Below are positions 31,689 through 42,839 of a stretch of DNA of 64,000 bases, piece by piece. The stretch is taken from contig NC_090319.1 in assembly GCF_040869045.1 (NCBI RefSeq), positions 235,655,832 through 235,719,831 of the forward strand. Reading direction: 5' to 3'. Position 1 is the first letter of the stretch. The number at the start of each line of letters is the position of its first letter. The position numbers and the translations under genes were made by a program. Below the pieces are notes generated by a model. That model was not told the DNA's origin and searched no databases. It saw nothing but the letters and a program-made list of their open reading frames with translations. The stretch is from Eurosta solidaginis (lineage: Eukaryota; Arthropoda; Insecta; Diptera; Tephritidae).

Positions 31689-32424
31689 CTGCCCTCCACT
31701 TAAGTCTGATCGTCCCGATCAGACAAATCCAAAATTTGGATGGAACACCTTTCCACCAGTGAGGGTTGTATAACAGTACCAAATCTCCCTCCAAGAAACC
31801 TTCCGAATTATTGTTCTCATCGTACCTGTGTTTCATCTTACTAATCTTTATCCTGGATCGTTCCCTCGCACTCTGTTGTCTGGCCAATGAACTACTTTGT
31901 AGAGCTTGCTCTTGACGGATTCGCTTCACATAATCAGTATCGTTCCGACGCTTTCCAACGGTAGTGCGCCCTGGCTTGAAACCACCCTTGCATTTTTTCT
32001 GAGAAATTTTTTCCTTCGTTTTAGTGCGTCCATTAGGGTTTTTCAGTGCCAGTGTTTCTCTCGCAGGTACCTTCGGTTTTGATTTGTTTGGCCCATTCGT
32101 TTCATCAACCTTTGCCCGATCTACTTTCCTTGACTTTTGTGGTCTCTGTCGAATCTCCTCCACCAGCACTCGCTTACTGCTGAACCCTTTCTCCAAACTG
32201 AATTTAAGTGGCACATCCTTATTTTTATAGCGCATAATCTTTCTCCGCATATCGATCCTGATGTCATGGTCATCTAAGAAGTCCACTCCCAATATGACTT
32301 CATCAACGATCTCTGTCACAACGAATTTGTATAGAACCATGACCTTCCCATTTAAAACTTCACAGTTCACTTCTCCCAGGACTTGGTTATACTCGCCAGT
32401 GACTGTACGCAAACTTGCTCCAGG
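31689..32424 (-). CDS. Protease fragment fused to integrase tail (C-31kb)
   Basis: An open frame of about 245 family codons. It contains protease C-terminal sequence (VILGVDFLDDHDIRIDM), the basic linker (KVPARETLALKNPNGRTK) and the start of the integrase tail (EGDLVLLYNPHW). A ~145-bp internal deletion after SKFW removes the GPY module and joins the end of the element. The frame upstream of 32424 belongs to the neighbour and is not part of this gene. Confidence 0.75.
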
Positions 32425-33125
32425 GCTTTGATGCCAATGATATTTTAACAAATCATGGTACAGTTTTAAATTTTGATGCTATAATCGCACGTTTGGACTT
32501 TGCCTATTCGGATAAACGTCCCATTCATATAATTAAACAGGAATTGAGTATCTTTCGTCAAGGCTCAATGACTGTAATTGAATATTATAATTTAGTCAAA
32601 AAGAAGTCGACATTACTAATAAATAAAACAATAATGACTCATGGTAGCCTTGCAGAAATAACTAAACAATTAAATAAAAAGAATAGGGATCAGTCCCTTC
32701 GATTTTTTATTACAGGTTTGAATTTGTCATTAAGAGATATCATATTCTCATTGAATCCTCAGGACTTGCCAGATGCTTTGACAAAGGCTCAAGAACTTGA
32801 GTCTAATAATCAAAAAATTAGGTTTGCACAAAATTTTGCGAACGAAAAATCTAAATTTAAGCAGGATTATACAGATAATAATTTGCGCTTTCCTAGGCGA
32901 ACAATTCCCCAAGAAACCTACAATATGTTAATAATAAACCTGAACCCATGGACATAGCTCCATCCACCTCTAGAAAGTTTAAAAGAAACTATAATTACAG
33001 AGGTCAACAAAATACAAATTTACAAAATATTAATAAAATATTATCATGTAATTCGCTTATTTGGAGTGGAACAGGTTTTCTATGAGATAGATAACTTGGA
33101 ATCAGATTTGCTCCTAGGATATAAT
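32425..33125 (+). pseudogene. Gypsy A: Gag C-terminal half and start of protease
   Basis: Gag core of an LTR element related to gypsy B at 37962: both share DKRPxHI, the '-QGSMTVIEYYNLV / QGNQTITQYYDAV' block, SLNPQDLPDAL / SVNPADLPTAL and the QELxxNxQ motif. The frame is open from 32425 to 32957, then breaks. A protease C-terminal motif (LESDLLLGYNLK) appears near 33090-33125 just before the Penelope-like insertion. The 5' end is lost at the junction with C-31kb. Confidence 0.8.
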
Positions 33126-33845
33126 TTAAAAAATTTATTAAACTATTTTATGAGCTCGAGGCCTTATCCAAATAAAAACGCAGTATAAATATTTTATATT
33201 TGTATTTTTATTTTATATTCGATATTTCGACTTCAGTCTGAAGTCATCATCAGGACTGAGAAACAAAACAAAAACAAGAACAAAAATTATAACATTTTAA
33301 AAATCAACCATAAAACAAATATCACTTACACAATTGAGTATGTTATTATACAGACTAACCATATGTGCGAAAATTAAGATTGTTTGAGACAAATAATCAA
33401 ACAAAAATATAAACAATATTTCAAAGCACCGTAAATATAAACAAAATTTTTGCAAAAACAAAAGTACATGGGGTGGCTAAAAGTACGACATACAAGCATA
33501 CATATATACATATATCATCTGATTTTCCTATTGTTGTGGGAGAGATCTTCCTACCGCGCATTGTTGTTGCCTTAAAACTAAGTTCCGATACACATGTGCG
33601 CAGTGGTCAGTGTCCGCTTTAAAATTCATCCTAGTACTATTAGGGGTGTTCGCTATATGAAGCATTTCCAAAGTAAATCTTTTATTATAATTTCTCTCCT
33701 CCTGTAAAATAGTTACATTATCGAAGTCTGGATAATGCCCCGTATCTTTACAATGGGCTGACAAGGCCGTCTTATTTTCTGAATAATTGTTTCTTAACTT
33801 AATATTAGATCTGTGAGCGGAAATCCTTGTCTTGAGTTTTAATTT
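33126..33845 (-). repeat. Left inverted arm of the Penelope-like element
   Basis: Contains, on the minus strand, the C-terminal third of the GIY-YIG endonuclease (33764-33528: SAHCKDTGHYPDFDNV, FTLEMLHIAN) and the 3' untranslated region. Very similar to 34430-35145. Confidence 0.85.
33214..33253 (-). ncRNA. Hammerhead-ribozyme-like core (left arm)
   Basis: Mirror copy of 35026-35065 on the minus strand; CUGAUGA equals plus-strand 33247-33253. Stem II and GAAA unchanged. Confidence 0.5.
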
Positions 33846-34313
33846 TCAATAAAATTCACAATAGAATTAGAAAAGGATGGAAAAATACAATTCTTGGATA
33901 TACTTGTTATAAGGAAGAATAACAAGCTGCTTATTGACTGGTATATAAAGCCGATCGCATCAGCTAGACTCATAAACTTTAACTCAAAACACGAATATAT
34001 AACTATTATAAATACGGCGATAACTTCATAAGAAGAGTTCTCTCAATAAGTGACAAGATTTTCCACAAGAAGAATATCGAAATTGTCAAAGAAACTCTGA
34101 GAAATAATGAATTCCCCATAAAGATAAGCAACAAATTGCTCAGAAATTCCGTGATCAGGTCGAACAATGATAAAATTAGACAAACTCCGGGAGATAAAAT
34201 ATATAAATCAGAAGTACATATGCCGGGCGTAACGAACCGAATAAAATACTCAAATCTTTACAATCGGGAAAAATACAAAATAGCATCGATATAATAATCA
34301 CACTCTTAGAAAG
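33846..34313 (+). pseudogene. Penelope-like reverse transcriptase, C-terminal remnant
   Basis: In the proper frame the start reads FTIELEKDGKIQFLDILVIR and LLIDWYIKP, followed by LINFNSKHEY. This is the conserved 'lnFLD..i.r....l...wYrKpt' block near the end of Penelope-type RT. Frameshifts follow near 34030 (RRVLSISDKIFHKKNIEIV in another frame) and stops interrupt the rest. The catalytic palm is not present. Confidence 0.78.
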
Positions 34314-34649
34314 GTGTACAGCAGTACAAAAGATAAAATACCAAAGCATGAGAAATCCGACGTTGTTTATAGAATTCCGTGTAATGGTGACGGGTCCCAC
34401 GTATGTGACAAGGTAAATGTGGGGACAACAAAATTAAAACTCAAGACAAGGATTTCCGCTCACAGATCTAATATTAAGTTAAGAAACAATTATTCAGAAA
34501 ATAAGATGGCCTTGTCAGCCCATTGTAAAGATACGGGGCATTATCCAGACTTCGATAATGTAACTATTTTACAGGAGGAGAGAAATTATAATAAAAGATT
34601 TACTTTGGAAATGCTTCATATAGCGAACACCCTAATAGTACTAGGATGA
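34314..34649 (+). pseudogene. Penelope-like GIY-YIG endonuclease
   Basis: Penelope elements cut DNA with a C-terminal GIY-YIG nuclease. Visible: VVYRIPCNGDG (first Tyr strand), VNVGTTKLKLKTRISAHRSN (the YIG strand with Tyr replaced by Asn; catalytic Arg in KTRISAHR), SAHCKDTGH and FTLEMLHIAN (the Glu/Asn helix). The frame shifts near 34630, so the last residues are off-family; the left-arm copy keeps a longer tail. The changed YIG motif suggests loss of activity. Confidence in family is high, in function low. Confidence 0.85.
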
Positions 34650-35145
34650 ATTTTAAAGTGGACACTGACCACTGCGCACATGTGTATCGGAACTTAGTTT
34701 TAAGGCAACAACAATGCGCGGTAGGAAGATCTCTCCCACAACAATAGGAAAATCAGATGATATATGTATATATGTATGTATACTCGTATGTCGTACTTTT
34801 AGCCACTCCGTGTACTTTTGTTTTTGCAAAAATTTTGTTTATATTTACGGTGCTTTGAAATATTGTTTATATTTTTGTAGGATTATTTGTCTCCAATAAT
34901 CTTAATTTTCGCACATATGGTTAGTCTGTATAATAACATACTCAATTGTGTAAGTGATATTTGTTTTATGGTTGATTTTTAAAATGTTATAATTTTTGTT
35001 CTTGTTTTTGTTTTGTTTCTCAGTCCTGATGATGACTTCAGACTGAAGTCGAAATATCGAATATAAAATAAAAATACAAATATAAAATATTTATACTGCG
35101 TTTTTATTTGGATAAGGCCTCGAGCTCATAAAATAATTTAATAAA
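34430..35145 (+). repeat. Right inverted arm of the Penelope-like element
   Basis: Same sequence as 33126-33845 in opposite orientation; ends 'gcctcgagctcataaaata' and AT-rich bases shared with the target. Confidence 0.85.
35026..35065 (+). ncRNA. Hammerhead-ribozyme-like core (right arm)
   Basis: CTGATGA (35026-35032), a perfect 7-bp stem GACTTCA/TGAAGTC with loop GAC, then GAAA (35051-35054), then a short stem ATAT-CGA-ATAT and A (35065). This is the order CUGAUGA, stem II, GAAA, stem III, UH of a type I hammerhead. Hammerheads are known in Penelope-like elements. Helix I is not evident around this copy, so cleavage is uncertain. Confidence 0.5.
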
Positions 35146-36154
35146 TTTTAAAGATTAAAGGCCAATAATAATTTTAAAAAAAAATAATTAAAAAATAATA
35201 ATAATAATAAAAACGCATATTGATTTGCGCAAAGGAAAAATAATTTATAAAAATATAGGTGATAAAGATAATGTGGAAAGAAGCATTAATATTAACTTTC
35301 GTAGTGATAGTTTTGCAAATTTAAACCCCTTGGGACAACAAAGCCCTATGGCTCCCCCCGAAGTTTTTATCGGCACAAAGGAAAAAAGTAAAGTGAAACA
35401 AAAAAGGCAAATGAGCCTATTAAAAGTGAACCATTAAACCCTTGGGATTAGAAAATCCTAAGGCGCGTGCCGAAGTTAATTCCGGCAAACCTAAATTAAA
35501 AAATCTTAAAAAGGCAAAAACGCCTAACATATGTGAAGAATCAAAGCCCTTGGGACAAAACAGTCCTAAGGCGCCTGCCGAAGTAATTACCGGCAATAAG
35601 AAAGAAAAATGTGTAGGACAGTGTGAAATATTAAACATCTTGGGATGCGAAAATCTTAAGGCGCCCGTCGTAGAAAATACCGGCAAAATGAAAAATAAAT
35701 GCGAAAGTGAAAATTTGAATAAGGTACAAAGGCCTTTTAGAAATGCAAAAAATAAAATAAATCCTGAAAAGGATATGCAAAATATTGTGGAACAAAAAGT
35801 TTCTACAAATCCAGCCGATGATTTTACCGGTAACATTATATTAAAAATATTTTATTTCATTAGGACAAAAGGATCCTAAATCACAAAATGAGGAATTTAT
35901 AGGAAATTCATTTGACAATTATTCTATAATAACTAAAAAGGATTCAGAAATAGCTGCAATGCTCAGCGATAGGGATGATGACAATGAAGAATTGTCAAAT
36001 TTTAAAAAATATGTAAAAAATAAAAATAGTGAAAAAAAAATTTGAAACATTAAAGATTGAAAGTATATGAGATTCTTTCGGACTTCAAAACCCATATAAA
36101 GGAAAAAATTTCTAAAATACATTCAAGAGTTAATACAAGCTTTCGTTTCATTTC
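35146..36154 (+). pseudogene. Gypsy A: protease end and peptide-repeat linker before RT
   Basis: Resumes with DLRKGKIIYKN, the usual end of a gypsy protease, then a region not present in gypsy B. Five to six degenerate copies of a ~20-residue motif of the form PLGxxxPKAPAEVxxGxxK are encoded at about 35325, 35440, 35545, 35640, 35795 and 35855, separated by lysine-rich spacers. One frameshift lies near 35435 and another near 35870. An acidic stretch (SDRDDDNEELSNF) follows. Function unknown; position between protease and RT. Confidence 0.7.
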
Positions 36155-36520
36155 GGCGGCCACCGTGGTGTGATGGTAGCGTGCTCCGCCTATCACGCCG
36201 TATGCCCCGGGTTCAACTCCCGCGCAAAGCAACATTAAAATTTAGAAATAAGATTTTTCAATTAGAAGACAATTTTTCTAAGCGGGGTCGCCCCTCGGCA
36301 GTGTCTGGCAAGCGCTCCGATTGTATTTCTGCCATGAAAAGCTCTCAGTGAAAACTCATCTGCCTTGCAGATGCCGTTCGGAGTCGGCATAAAACATGTA
36401 GGTCCCGTCCGGCCAATTTGTAGGGAAAAATCAAGAGGAGCACGACGCAAATTGGAAGAGAAGCTCGGCCTTAGATCTCTTCGGAGGTTATCGCGCCTTA
36501 CATTTATTTTTTTTTTTTAT
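36155..36520 (+). mobile_element. tRNA-derived SINE
   Basis: A tRNA-like head with A box (tggtgtgatggtagcg, about 36165-36180) and B box (gggttcaactccc, 36209-36221) for RNA polymerase III. A 220-bp body follows ('gcggggtcgcccctcggcag', 'tctgccatgaaaagctctca', 'gatgccgttcggagtcggca', 'tcttcggaggttatcgcgcc') and a T-rich/A-rich end. Inserted in the gypsy A linker. No clear target duplication found. Mobilised by a LINE in trans. Confidence 0.85.
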
Positions 36521-36546
36521 TTTAAAAGCTGAAAGAAGTATTAACA

Positions 36547-37086
36547 AGTAAAGGTGTCTAACCGAACATCGGGTGTAACCGAAAATTATTTCAATTTTAC
36601 ATTTCATTTCAGATAAATTAATATTCTACATAACACGTGGCACCACCCGTTTAAAAAAAATGTCTCCCCATTTCCTCTTACAATAAAACTTGTTAAGTGA
36701 AATATGATTGATTCAAAACTATTTTTTGCTAAGTTATAGCTTATTATTCTAGTCTACGACCCTTTTAAACTCGTTTTATATCTAATTTGCCGTGGTCTTT
36801 AACCGATCTTGTCCATTTTTACTAGATATTTTCTGTTATAAGGAAAATATGTGTACACAATTTCATTAGATATGTTAATTTTTCTTCGAGTTATGGCTCC
36901 CGAAACATAGAAAATTGCTTAGTCATAAAAGGGGCGGTGCCACACCCATTTTTTAAATTTTTAGTGCTTTCCAATTTAATGTTATAATTCAATTTAGAAA
37001 AAAAAATTCTATTGATACAAAGCCCTTTTTCGCTAAGATATAGCTTATTATTTTCGTCTACGACCCTTTTAAGAATCTTTTATATA
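36547..37086 (-). mobile_element. DINE-1-like element, 3' half, split by gypsy B
   Basis: Reading the minus strand, ends in the family 3' terminus (aacaagtaaaggtgtctaac on plus, then the ccgaacatcgggtgtaacc hairpin). The rest of the element is at 51088-51965. The break is a TATA duplication around gypsy B. Confidence 0.82.
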
Positions 37087-37326
37087 AGTTAAGCAATGTT
37101 TAGTTTAATAAATATAAATTAATTATTTCAAATAAATACTTTGTAATATATTCTAAAAAAATATTTAAATAATTTTTGGAATAACCAAAGATAGCATTTG
37201 TTGAAAAATTGTAAAAGAGAAATGTATAAAAAGATATTTTGAGTTTTCAGTTTTTTCAGTTTTCAGTCTGTGAATTCATTGTTAAATAAATAATATTTAA
37301 ATAGAAAAATTTTAATATTTTTCATT
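37087..37326 (+). repeat. 5' LTR of gypsy B
   Basis: 240 bp; followed directly by the primer-binding site (tggcgcccaac, 37326-37336). A run of 'ttttcag' repeats lies near its middle. Confidence 0.9.
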
Positions 37327-37961
37327 GGCGCCCAACAATAACAAAAATAATATCCTTATAACAGGATACATTTGCTGATAAATAAATAAAAAGATTCAGT
37401 GTCATAAAATTCTGTGAAAGCAATAAATAAAAAGTATTTTGTGAACAAATAAATGATAATCAAAGAAAACTGTGAAAAAATTGAACATAATAAAAAGTTG
37501 TAAAAAATTGTGAGTAAAAACTTTACACTCAAGAAACGAACTTGATAATTTTTTTTTTAAATTATATTTATTTTGGTCAAGACATATTGTATGTAGCAAA
37601 ACAATTTTACTCATAATCAATTTTCGGTAAAACTGTTATAAAGTAACAGATATATATATAAATTTGCAGAAAGGAATAAGATTGCAATAATGCATATATA
37701 TCAACAAACAACAGTATTCATTGGGAAATATTAAACCACTAATCAACTTTATCAAATTAAGAAGAGATTTAAAGACAATAACAACAATCAATTTCAAACC
37801 ATTAAACCTTCATAGATATCAAATTGTTAGGTATTTAATTAAATGTGATTTAATTTATTAGAATATTATTTTCTATAATTTAATTTCATTTAATAACATC
37901 TAGTTTAATTTAAGAATTCTCTAATACCATATTAGTTTTTTTTTTCTTTTCTTATTCAAAC

Positions 37962-38834
37962 ATGGTTGGCCGTGGTACTGTTTTGAACTTAGTAGAAGCT
38001 GCAGTAGAAACAGCTAAAGTTGAATTAGAAAATCAGATAAATGAATTGTCCTTAGCTTTTAAAAGTATAAGTCCCTTGAGAGTGGAAATATATTCTCCAG
38101 TATCTATAGTTCCAGGAGTTCAGAATACCCATAGTGATTTAAGTTTAGTTAAATCATTGCCTGAATTTAAGGGAAGTATTGTTGATTACCCTGCATGGAG
38201 GGAAGCGGCAAAGTTTGCAATTAATTATTATAATGAAGATTCAGAAGCTTATTATATCGAAATGGGTATACTTCGCAATAAAATAAGGGCTTCTGCAAAT
38301 GAAAATTTGAGTTCTTTTAATACTCCACTTAATTTCAAGGCAATAATGTTGAGACTAGATTAGCTTAATGCTGACAAAAGACCATTACATATTTTAGAAA
38401 ATGAATTAAATGCACTGAAACAAGGGAATCAAACCATTACTCAGTATTACGATGCCGTTGATAAACAATTAACGTTAATTATAAATAAAAATATTATGAC
38501 ATATAGCGGTAATGAAATTTTAACAAATGCTTTTATTTACAGAGCTAGAGAAAATGCTCTTAGGGTTTTTGTATCGTGTTTAAGGCGTCCACTTTGTGAT
38601 ACATTGTTTTCTGTAAATCCAGCTGATTTACCCACAGCACTTGCTACAGCTCAAGAATTGCAACATAACAGGCAAAGATATGACTTTGCAAATACGTATG
38701 CTGTTGCAAGCTCAATTAAAAATTATACGTCTTCTTCTTTTTTGCGGCGTAATAATAACCAACCTCTATATCGAGTAAATAATCAATTTAATCAAGATTC
38801 CAATGGAAATAGATTATCAAAGTTCAAACTTTAG
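37962..38834 (+). pseudogene. Gypsy B Gag
   Basis: Structural protein of the particle. Opens with MVGRGTVLNLVEAAVETAK and contains LPEFKGSIVDYPAWREAAKFAI and the conserved QTITQYYDAV and NPADLPTALATAQELQ blocks also seen in gypsy A. An in-frame TAG (38361-38363) splits it, and the frame is lost after 38834, before any nucleocapsid motif I can identify. Confidence 0.85.
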
Positions 38835-39064
38835 AAGGCAAACTGATTGCAAGGATTGCAAATTCTCAACAGTATTCTAATGTTAGATTTCCTACAAATA
38901 ATAATCCAAAAAGAATACATGATGTCAATAGTTCTACTCAATCTCCTTTTCACAAAATTCAAAGGATTAATGCCATAAAAATAATTCATATTATTCAGAA
39001 AACAATCTAAAAATTATGAAGATGAATCTTTTGAAGAGATTAATTTTTTAGGATAAAATCGAAC

Positions 39065-41207
39065 TTGCCATTCATTAATAGAACACTTCCGAATGGACAC
39101 GTTATAAAAATTCTTATTGATACCGGAACATCAAAGAATTATATAAAACCATTTGACTTTTTAAAAGGCATAAGAAAAGTTGATTTACCTTTCAAAATAA
39201 AATCTATAACTGGATTAAATAATATTTCAGCAAAATGTAGGATTACTTTATTAGGAAAGATCACAACATTTTATATTTTATCAAAACTTAATAGCTTTGA
39301 TGCAATTATTGGCTATGATTTTTTGCGTGAAATTGAAGCTCAAATAAATATCAAAGAAGGGTTTCTCTATCACAAGTCAGGAAAGGAGAAAATTAGTCAT
39401 TTTGAATGTCAACAAGTAAATATGCTGAACAATCAGGAGTTGTCTATCAAAATTAGTGAATTAATTCAACAAAATTTTGATGCATTTGCTCAACCTAATA
39501 GAGCCTTACCTTATAATACTCGTGTTGAGGCTACAATAGATACAACCATAGATAATCCAATTTTTTCTAGAAGCTATCCTTATCCCATATCTGCAGCAAG
39601 GTTCATAAATGGGGAAATAAAATCTCTGCTTATTGATGGTATAATTCGAAAATCATATTCTGCGTATAACTCGCCGGTATATGTGGTTACTAAAAAAGGA
39701 TTAGACGATGAAGGCAATCAAAAATTAAGAATGGTAATTGATTTTCGAAAGCTTAATGAACACACTACTTCAGATAGGTATCCTATTCCAGATATTTCGG
39801 TAATTTTAGCAAATTTAGGACAGTCAAACTTTTTCACTACTTTGGATCTTAAATCTGGATTTCATCAAATTTCTCTTGCGGAAAAAGACAGACATAAAAC
39901 TGCATTCAGTATTAACAATGGCAAATATGAATTCTGTCGATTGCCTTTCGGACTAAAAAATGCTCCAAGCATATTTCAGAGAGCCATTGATGATATTTTA
40001 CGTGACAGTATGCCATGTCTATGTTGATGATATTATCATATTTTCATCTGATGAACGCTCGCATTTTCAACATGTTGATTTCATTCTTAAAAAAATAGGA
40101 AAGGCAGGCATGCGTGTATCGCTTGAAAAATCAAAATTCTTTAAGTCTGAGGTAGAGTTTTTAGGATTTATTATTTCAGAAAAAGGCATACGTACATGTA
40201 GTGATAAAATTGATGCGATTGTGAATTATGAAGAAGCTAAGTCACTTAGATCTTTACGGTCATTTTTAGGTCGTTCGGGTTATTATCGACGATTCATAAA
40301 ATATTATGCTCATATAGCTAAACCCCTAACTAAATATTTGAGAGGTGATAATGGTCATATAAAACAATCTAAATATGTAAAAATCTCTTTGGATGATGAA
40401 GCAAGAAAATCTATTTAAAAATTAAAATCAATTTTGACTTCTGAAGATGTACTACTCCAGCATCCCGATTATTCAAAGCCATTTGAAATTACAACAGATG
40501 CTTCTTCAGTTGCCTTAGGAGCTGTATTATCCCAAAATGGTAGGCCTATTACAATGATATCTAGAACTTTCTCAAGAGCTGAAAAAAATTATGCCACAAA
40601 TGAACGTGAGCTCCTTGCAATTGTTTGGGCAATTCGAAAGCTGCGCCATTATTTGTACGGTATAAAAAATATTCATATTTATACTGACCATCAACCACTT
40701 ACATTTGCAATTTCTTACAAAAATTCGAATTCAAAAATTAAAAGATGGATGGCTTTTATAAATTCGTATGCTCCCAAATTCTTTTATAAACCTGGTAGAG
40801 AAAATAAGGTTGCTGATGCTCTTTCTCGACTGTATATTCATAGTTTTGAAAATTCTATAAGTAATAAAACAGTTGATAGTGAAATTTCCTATTCAGATGC
40901 AATAAAATCAATAAAAAATTCAGTTAATCAATTTAAAAATCAACTTATTCTTTTCACCTCTAATCATAACAGCAAATCTTCGAAAAATATTTTCAAAAAT
41001 TTTAAAAGAAATACCATTAATTTCAAAACAGCTGAATATCTCCTGCAAGCACTTCGGCATTGTGTTAATACAGATGTTGTTAATGGAGTTTGTTACAATT
41101 TAGAAACTTTAGCAAAGATTCAGTCAATTCTTTTATCGAATTTTCCAGGCACAAAATTTATTCATTCTGAGAAATTAGTAATAGATTTAACAAATAAAGC
41201 TGATTAA
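39065..41207 (+). pseudogene. Gypsy B Pol: protease, reverse transcriptase, RNase H
   Basis: Protease with KILIDTGTSKNYI and AIIGYDFLREIEA; RT with LRMVIDFRKLNE, DRYPIPDISVILANLG, FFTTLDLKSGFHQI, FCRLPFGLKNAPSIFQRA and HVYVDDIIIFSS; RNase H with EITTDASSVALGAVLSQ, ERELLAIVWAIRKLRHYLYG, YTDHQPL and GRENKVADALSR. A frameshift just before YVDD (about 40000-40020), an in-frame stop at 40416-40418 before RNase H and a stop at 41205-41207 inactivate it. The BEL element sits 15 bp further on. Confidence 0.92.
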
Positions 41208-41222
41208 ATAGAAATTGCAACG

Positions 41223-41586
41223 TGTTGAAGACATGATCGAGTTTTCGGACTAAGTCCGCCCCCTCCGTCTGGCAACACCCGGCCAGTGCGGCCAAGCGCA
41301 AGCAGTGCAGCTCAGCTGTGGCTTGCCAACCACCACCGCGCTCACTCTCAATTGAGTTTAGTTTGTCATTAACTACCAGCCCGTTCGCTACGCATCGTCA
41401 ACAATATTCGTTTTGCTATACTACCGCCCGCCCACCGTCGCGCATCTTTTAATATTTAATTAATTTCCCATTTATTACTTTGTTTGTAATTGAAAGTTTT
41501 GAAGTGTGAATAAAATACATATTTTAGTTTAACTCCGCGCCTTCTTTCTAAAAACACATAGTGCTGCGTTAGTGCAAAAATAAACA
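41223..41586 (+). repeat. 5' LTR of BEL element
   Basis: TGTTGAAGAC...AATAAACA. The 3' end carries 'gtgaataaaatacat' (a polyadenylation-like signal). Confidence 0.94.
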
Positions 41587-42447
41587 TGGTCCTTTAGTGC
41601 CAAAAAAGGTAACCAGCGGCAAAAGAAAAAAGTAAAAAGTGAAAAAAAAAAACACAAATATAATAAAAACAAGTAAGACAAAAACAATTGTTACATAAAA
41701 CGCGGTTCGGTACGGCCACAAAACTATAGAAGTGCTTAACCAAAAACTATTTCAAATAAATTGGACAAAACATATATACATACATATATGTGCACAAAAA
41801 ACAAAAAATTAAGGTGTGAAGGAAAAAAAATTGAGAAATCAAAAAATTTAATAAAACAAAAAGAGAAAATTTTACATACAAATACAACATAAAAGTTAAC
41901 AAAATCTGAAATACGAGCAAAAAAGGGTAAATTGATAAAATTTTAATTTTATTTAAAACAAAACCCAAAATTTGGTGAAAACAACGGAGAAAAACTAAAG
42001 AATAAAGTGCTGGAAAAAAGTTTGGTCAAAAAAAAAAAAAAAAAAAAAAAACAACAAAAAAAATTTTTAAAGAAAAGAAAAATATAATTATTTGGAAAAA
42101 ATAGTTTTTTTTTGGAAAATAACGAAAAAAGAAAGTGGGAATTTTTTAAATATTTTTGCCCGCAAAACAAAAGAAAAAATACAAAAGTGCTTAGTGCAAC
42201 AAAAATTTCATTAAAATATACAGAAGGAAAAAGGTTTTGGAAAAAGAAAAAATACATTTTGGAAAAAATTTTTTTGTTAAAACTTAATTAAGAAAGAAAG
42301 ACATATATTACAATTACACCATTACACAAAAGACACACAACATAAAGGAGGTACAACATTACAACACAGCATATCAACGAGGAGCACATTACAACCAAAG
42401 TTAAAGGACAACACAAAACCAACAAGTCACACACAGCTCATATAAAA

Positions 42448-42461
42448 ATGTCTGAGTAAGT
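42448..42461 (+). promoter_or_regulatory. Leader ATG overlapping a splice-donor-like site
   Basis: ATG TCT GAG TAA: a three-codon frame whose end overlaps GTAAGT (donor GT at 42456-42457). Unspliced RNA would read a minimal upstream ORF. Splicing would remove the stop and carry the ATG, Ser codon and GA into the downstream exon. Confidence 0.6.
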
Positions 42462-42814
42462 ACTCTCGTTACCCAATATATTCCCATATATATATTCCCT
42501 CCGTCTAACGTACGGACCCCAAATCTAAAATCCCAAAATTTATATACCCCTCCGATCTAAAGATCCGGACCCTGGGTATATAACCCAAATCAAAAAGCCT
42601 AAACGGCAAAATATTTCATTGGCTTACTCACTGTTACCAACAGGTACAGTCCCATCAAAAAACCCATATAAATTTTTCAACAAGTAAATTTGCATTCCCG
42701 TACCAACGGAAAATCCACTGCCCGGTTCTATATACCCAATAAGTTCGTTGCGCTAAACATCTACATAATTATAAAAATATATACGTATATATGTAATATA
42801 TGTATATACCCACT

Positions 42815-42839
42815 TAGCTCGGTAATATTACCCGAGCTA
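42815..42839 (+). other. Stem-loop with TAATATTAC loop
   Basis: A perfect 8-bp stem (TAGCTCGG / CCGAGCTA) enclosing the nonamer TAATATTAC (42823-42831). The form equals the origin stem-loop of geminivirus-like circular replicons, but no Rep gene or iterons are near, so chance or an RNA role is more likely. Confidence 0.6.

Larger units (their letters stand above)
31254..32424 (-). mobile_element. Family C element, 5'-truncated copy (C-31kb)
   Basis: 3' LTR (31254-31688), purine tract, and an interior that begins in the protease at 32424, where it is joined to gypsy A. It lacks Gag, and shares the protease-to-integrase-tail fusion of the other copies. Confidence 0.85.
33126..35145 (+). mobile_element. 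Penelope-like retroelement with inverted terminal arms, inserted in gypsy A
   Basis: Arms of about 720 bp (33126-33845 and 34430-35145) are inverted copies of one 3' region; the unique middle (33846-34429) holds the end of a reverse transcriptase and the start of an endonuclease. Penelope-like elements often carry partial copies in inverted orientation (pLTR structures), so one element plus a truncated inverted partner is the simplest reading. Gypsy A protease sequence is cut on the left (GYNLK) and resumes on the right (DLRKGKIIYKN near 35215). Confidence 0.82.

Noticed and set aside
36155..36240. Functional tRNA gene from the A and B boxes
   Set aside because: No cloverleaf with a proper anticodon arm and acceptor pairing is evident, and it continues into a SINE body.
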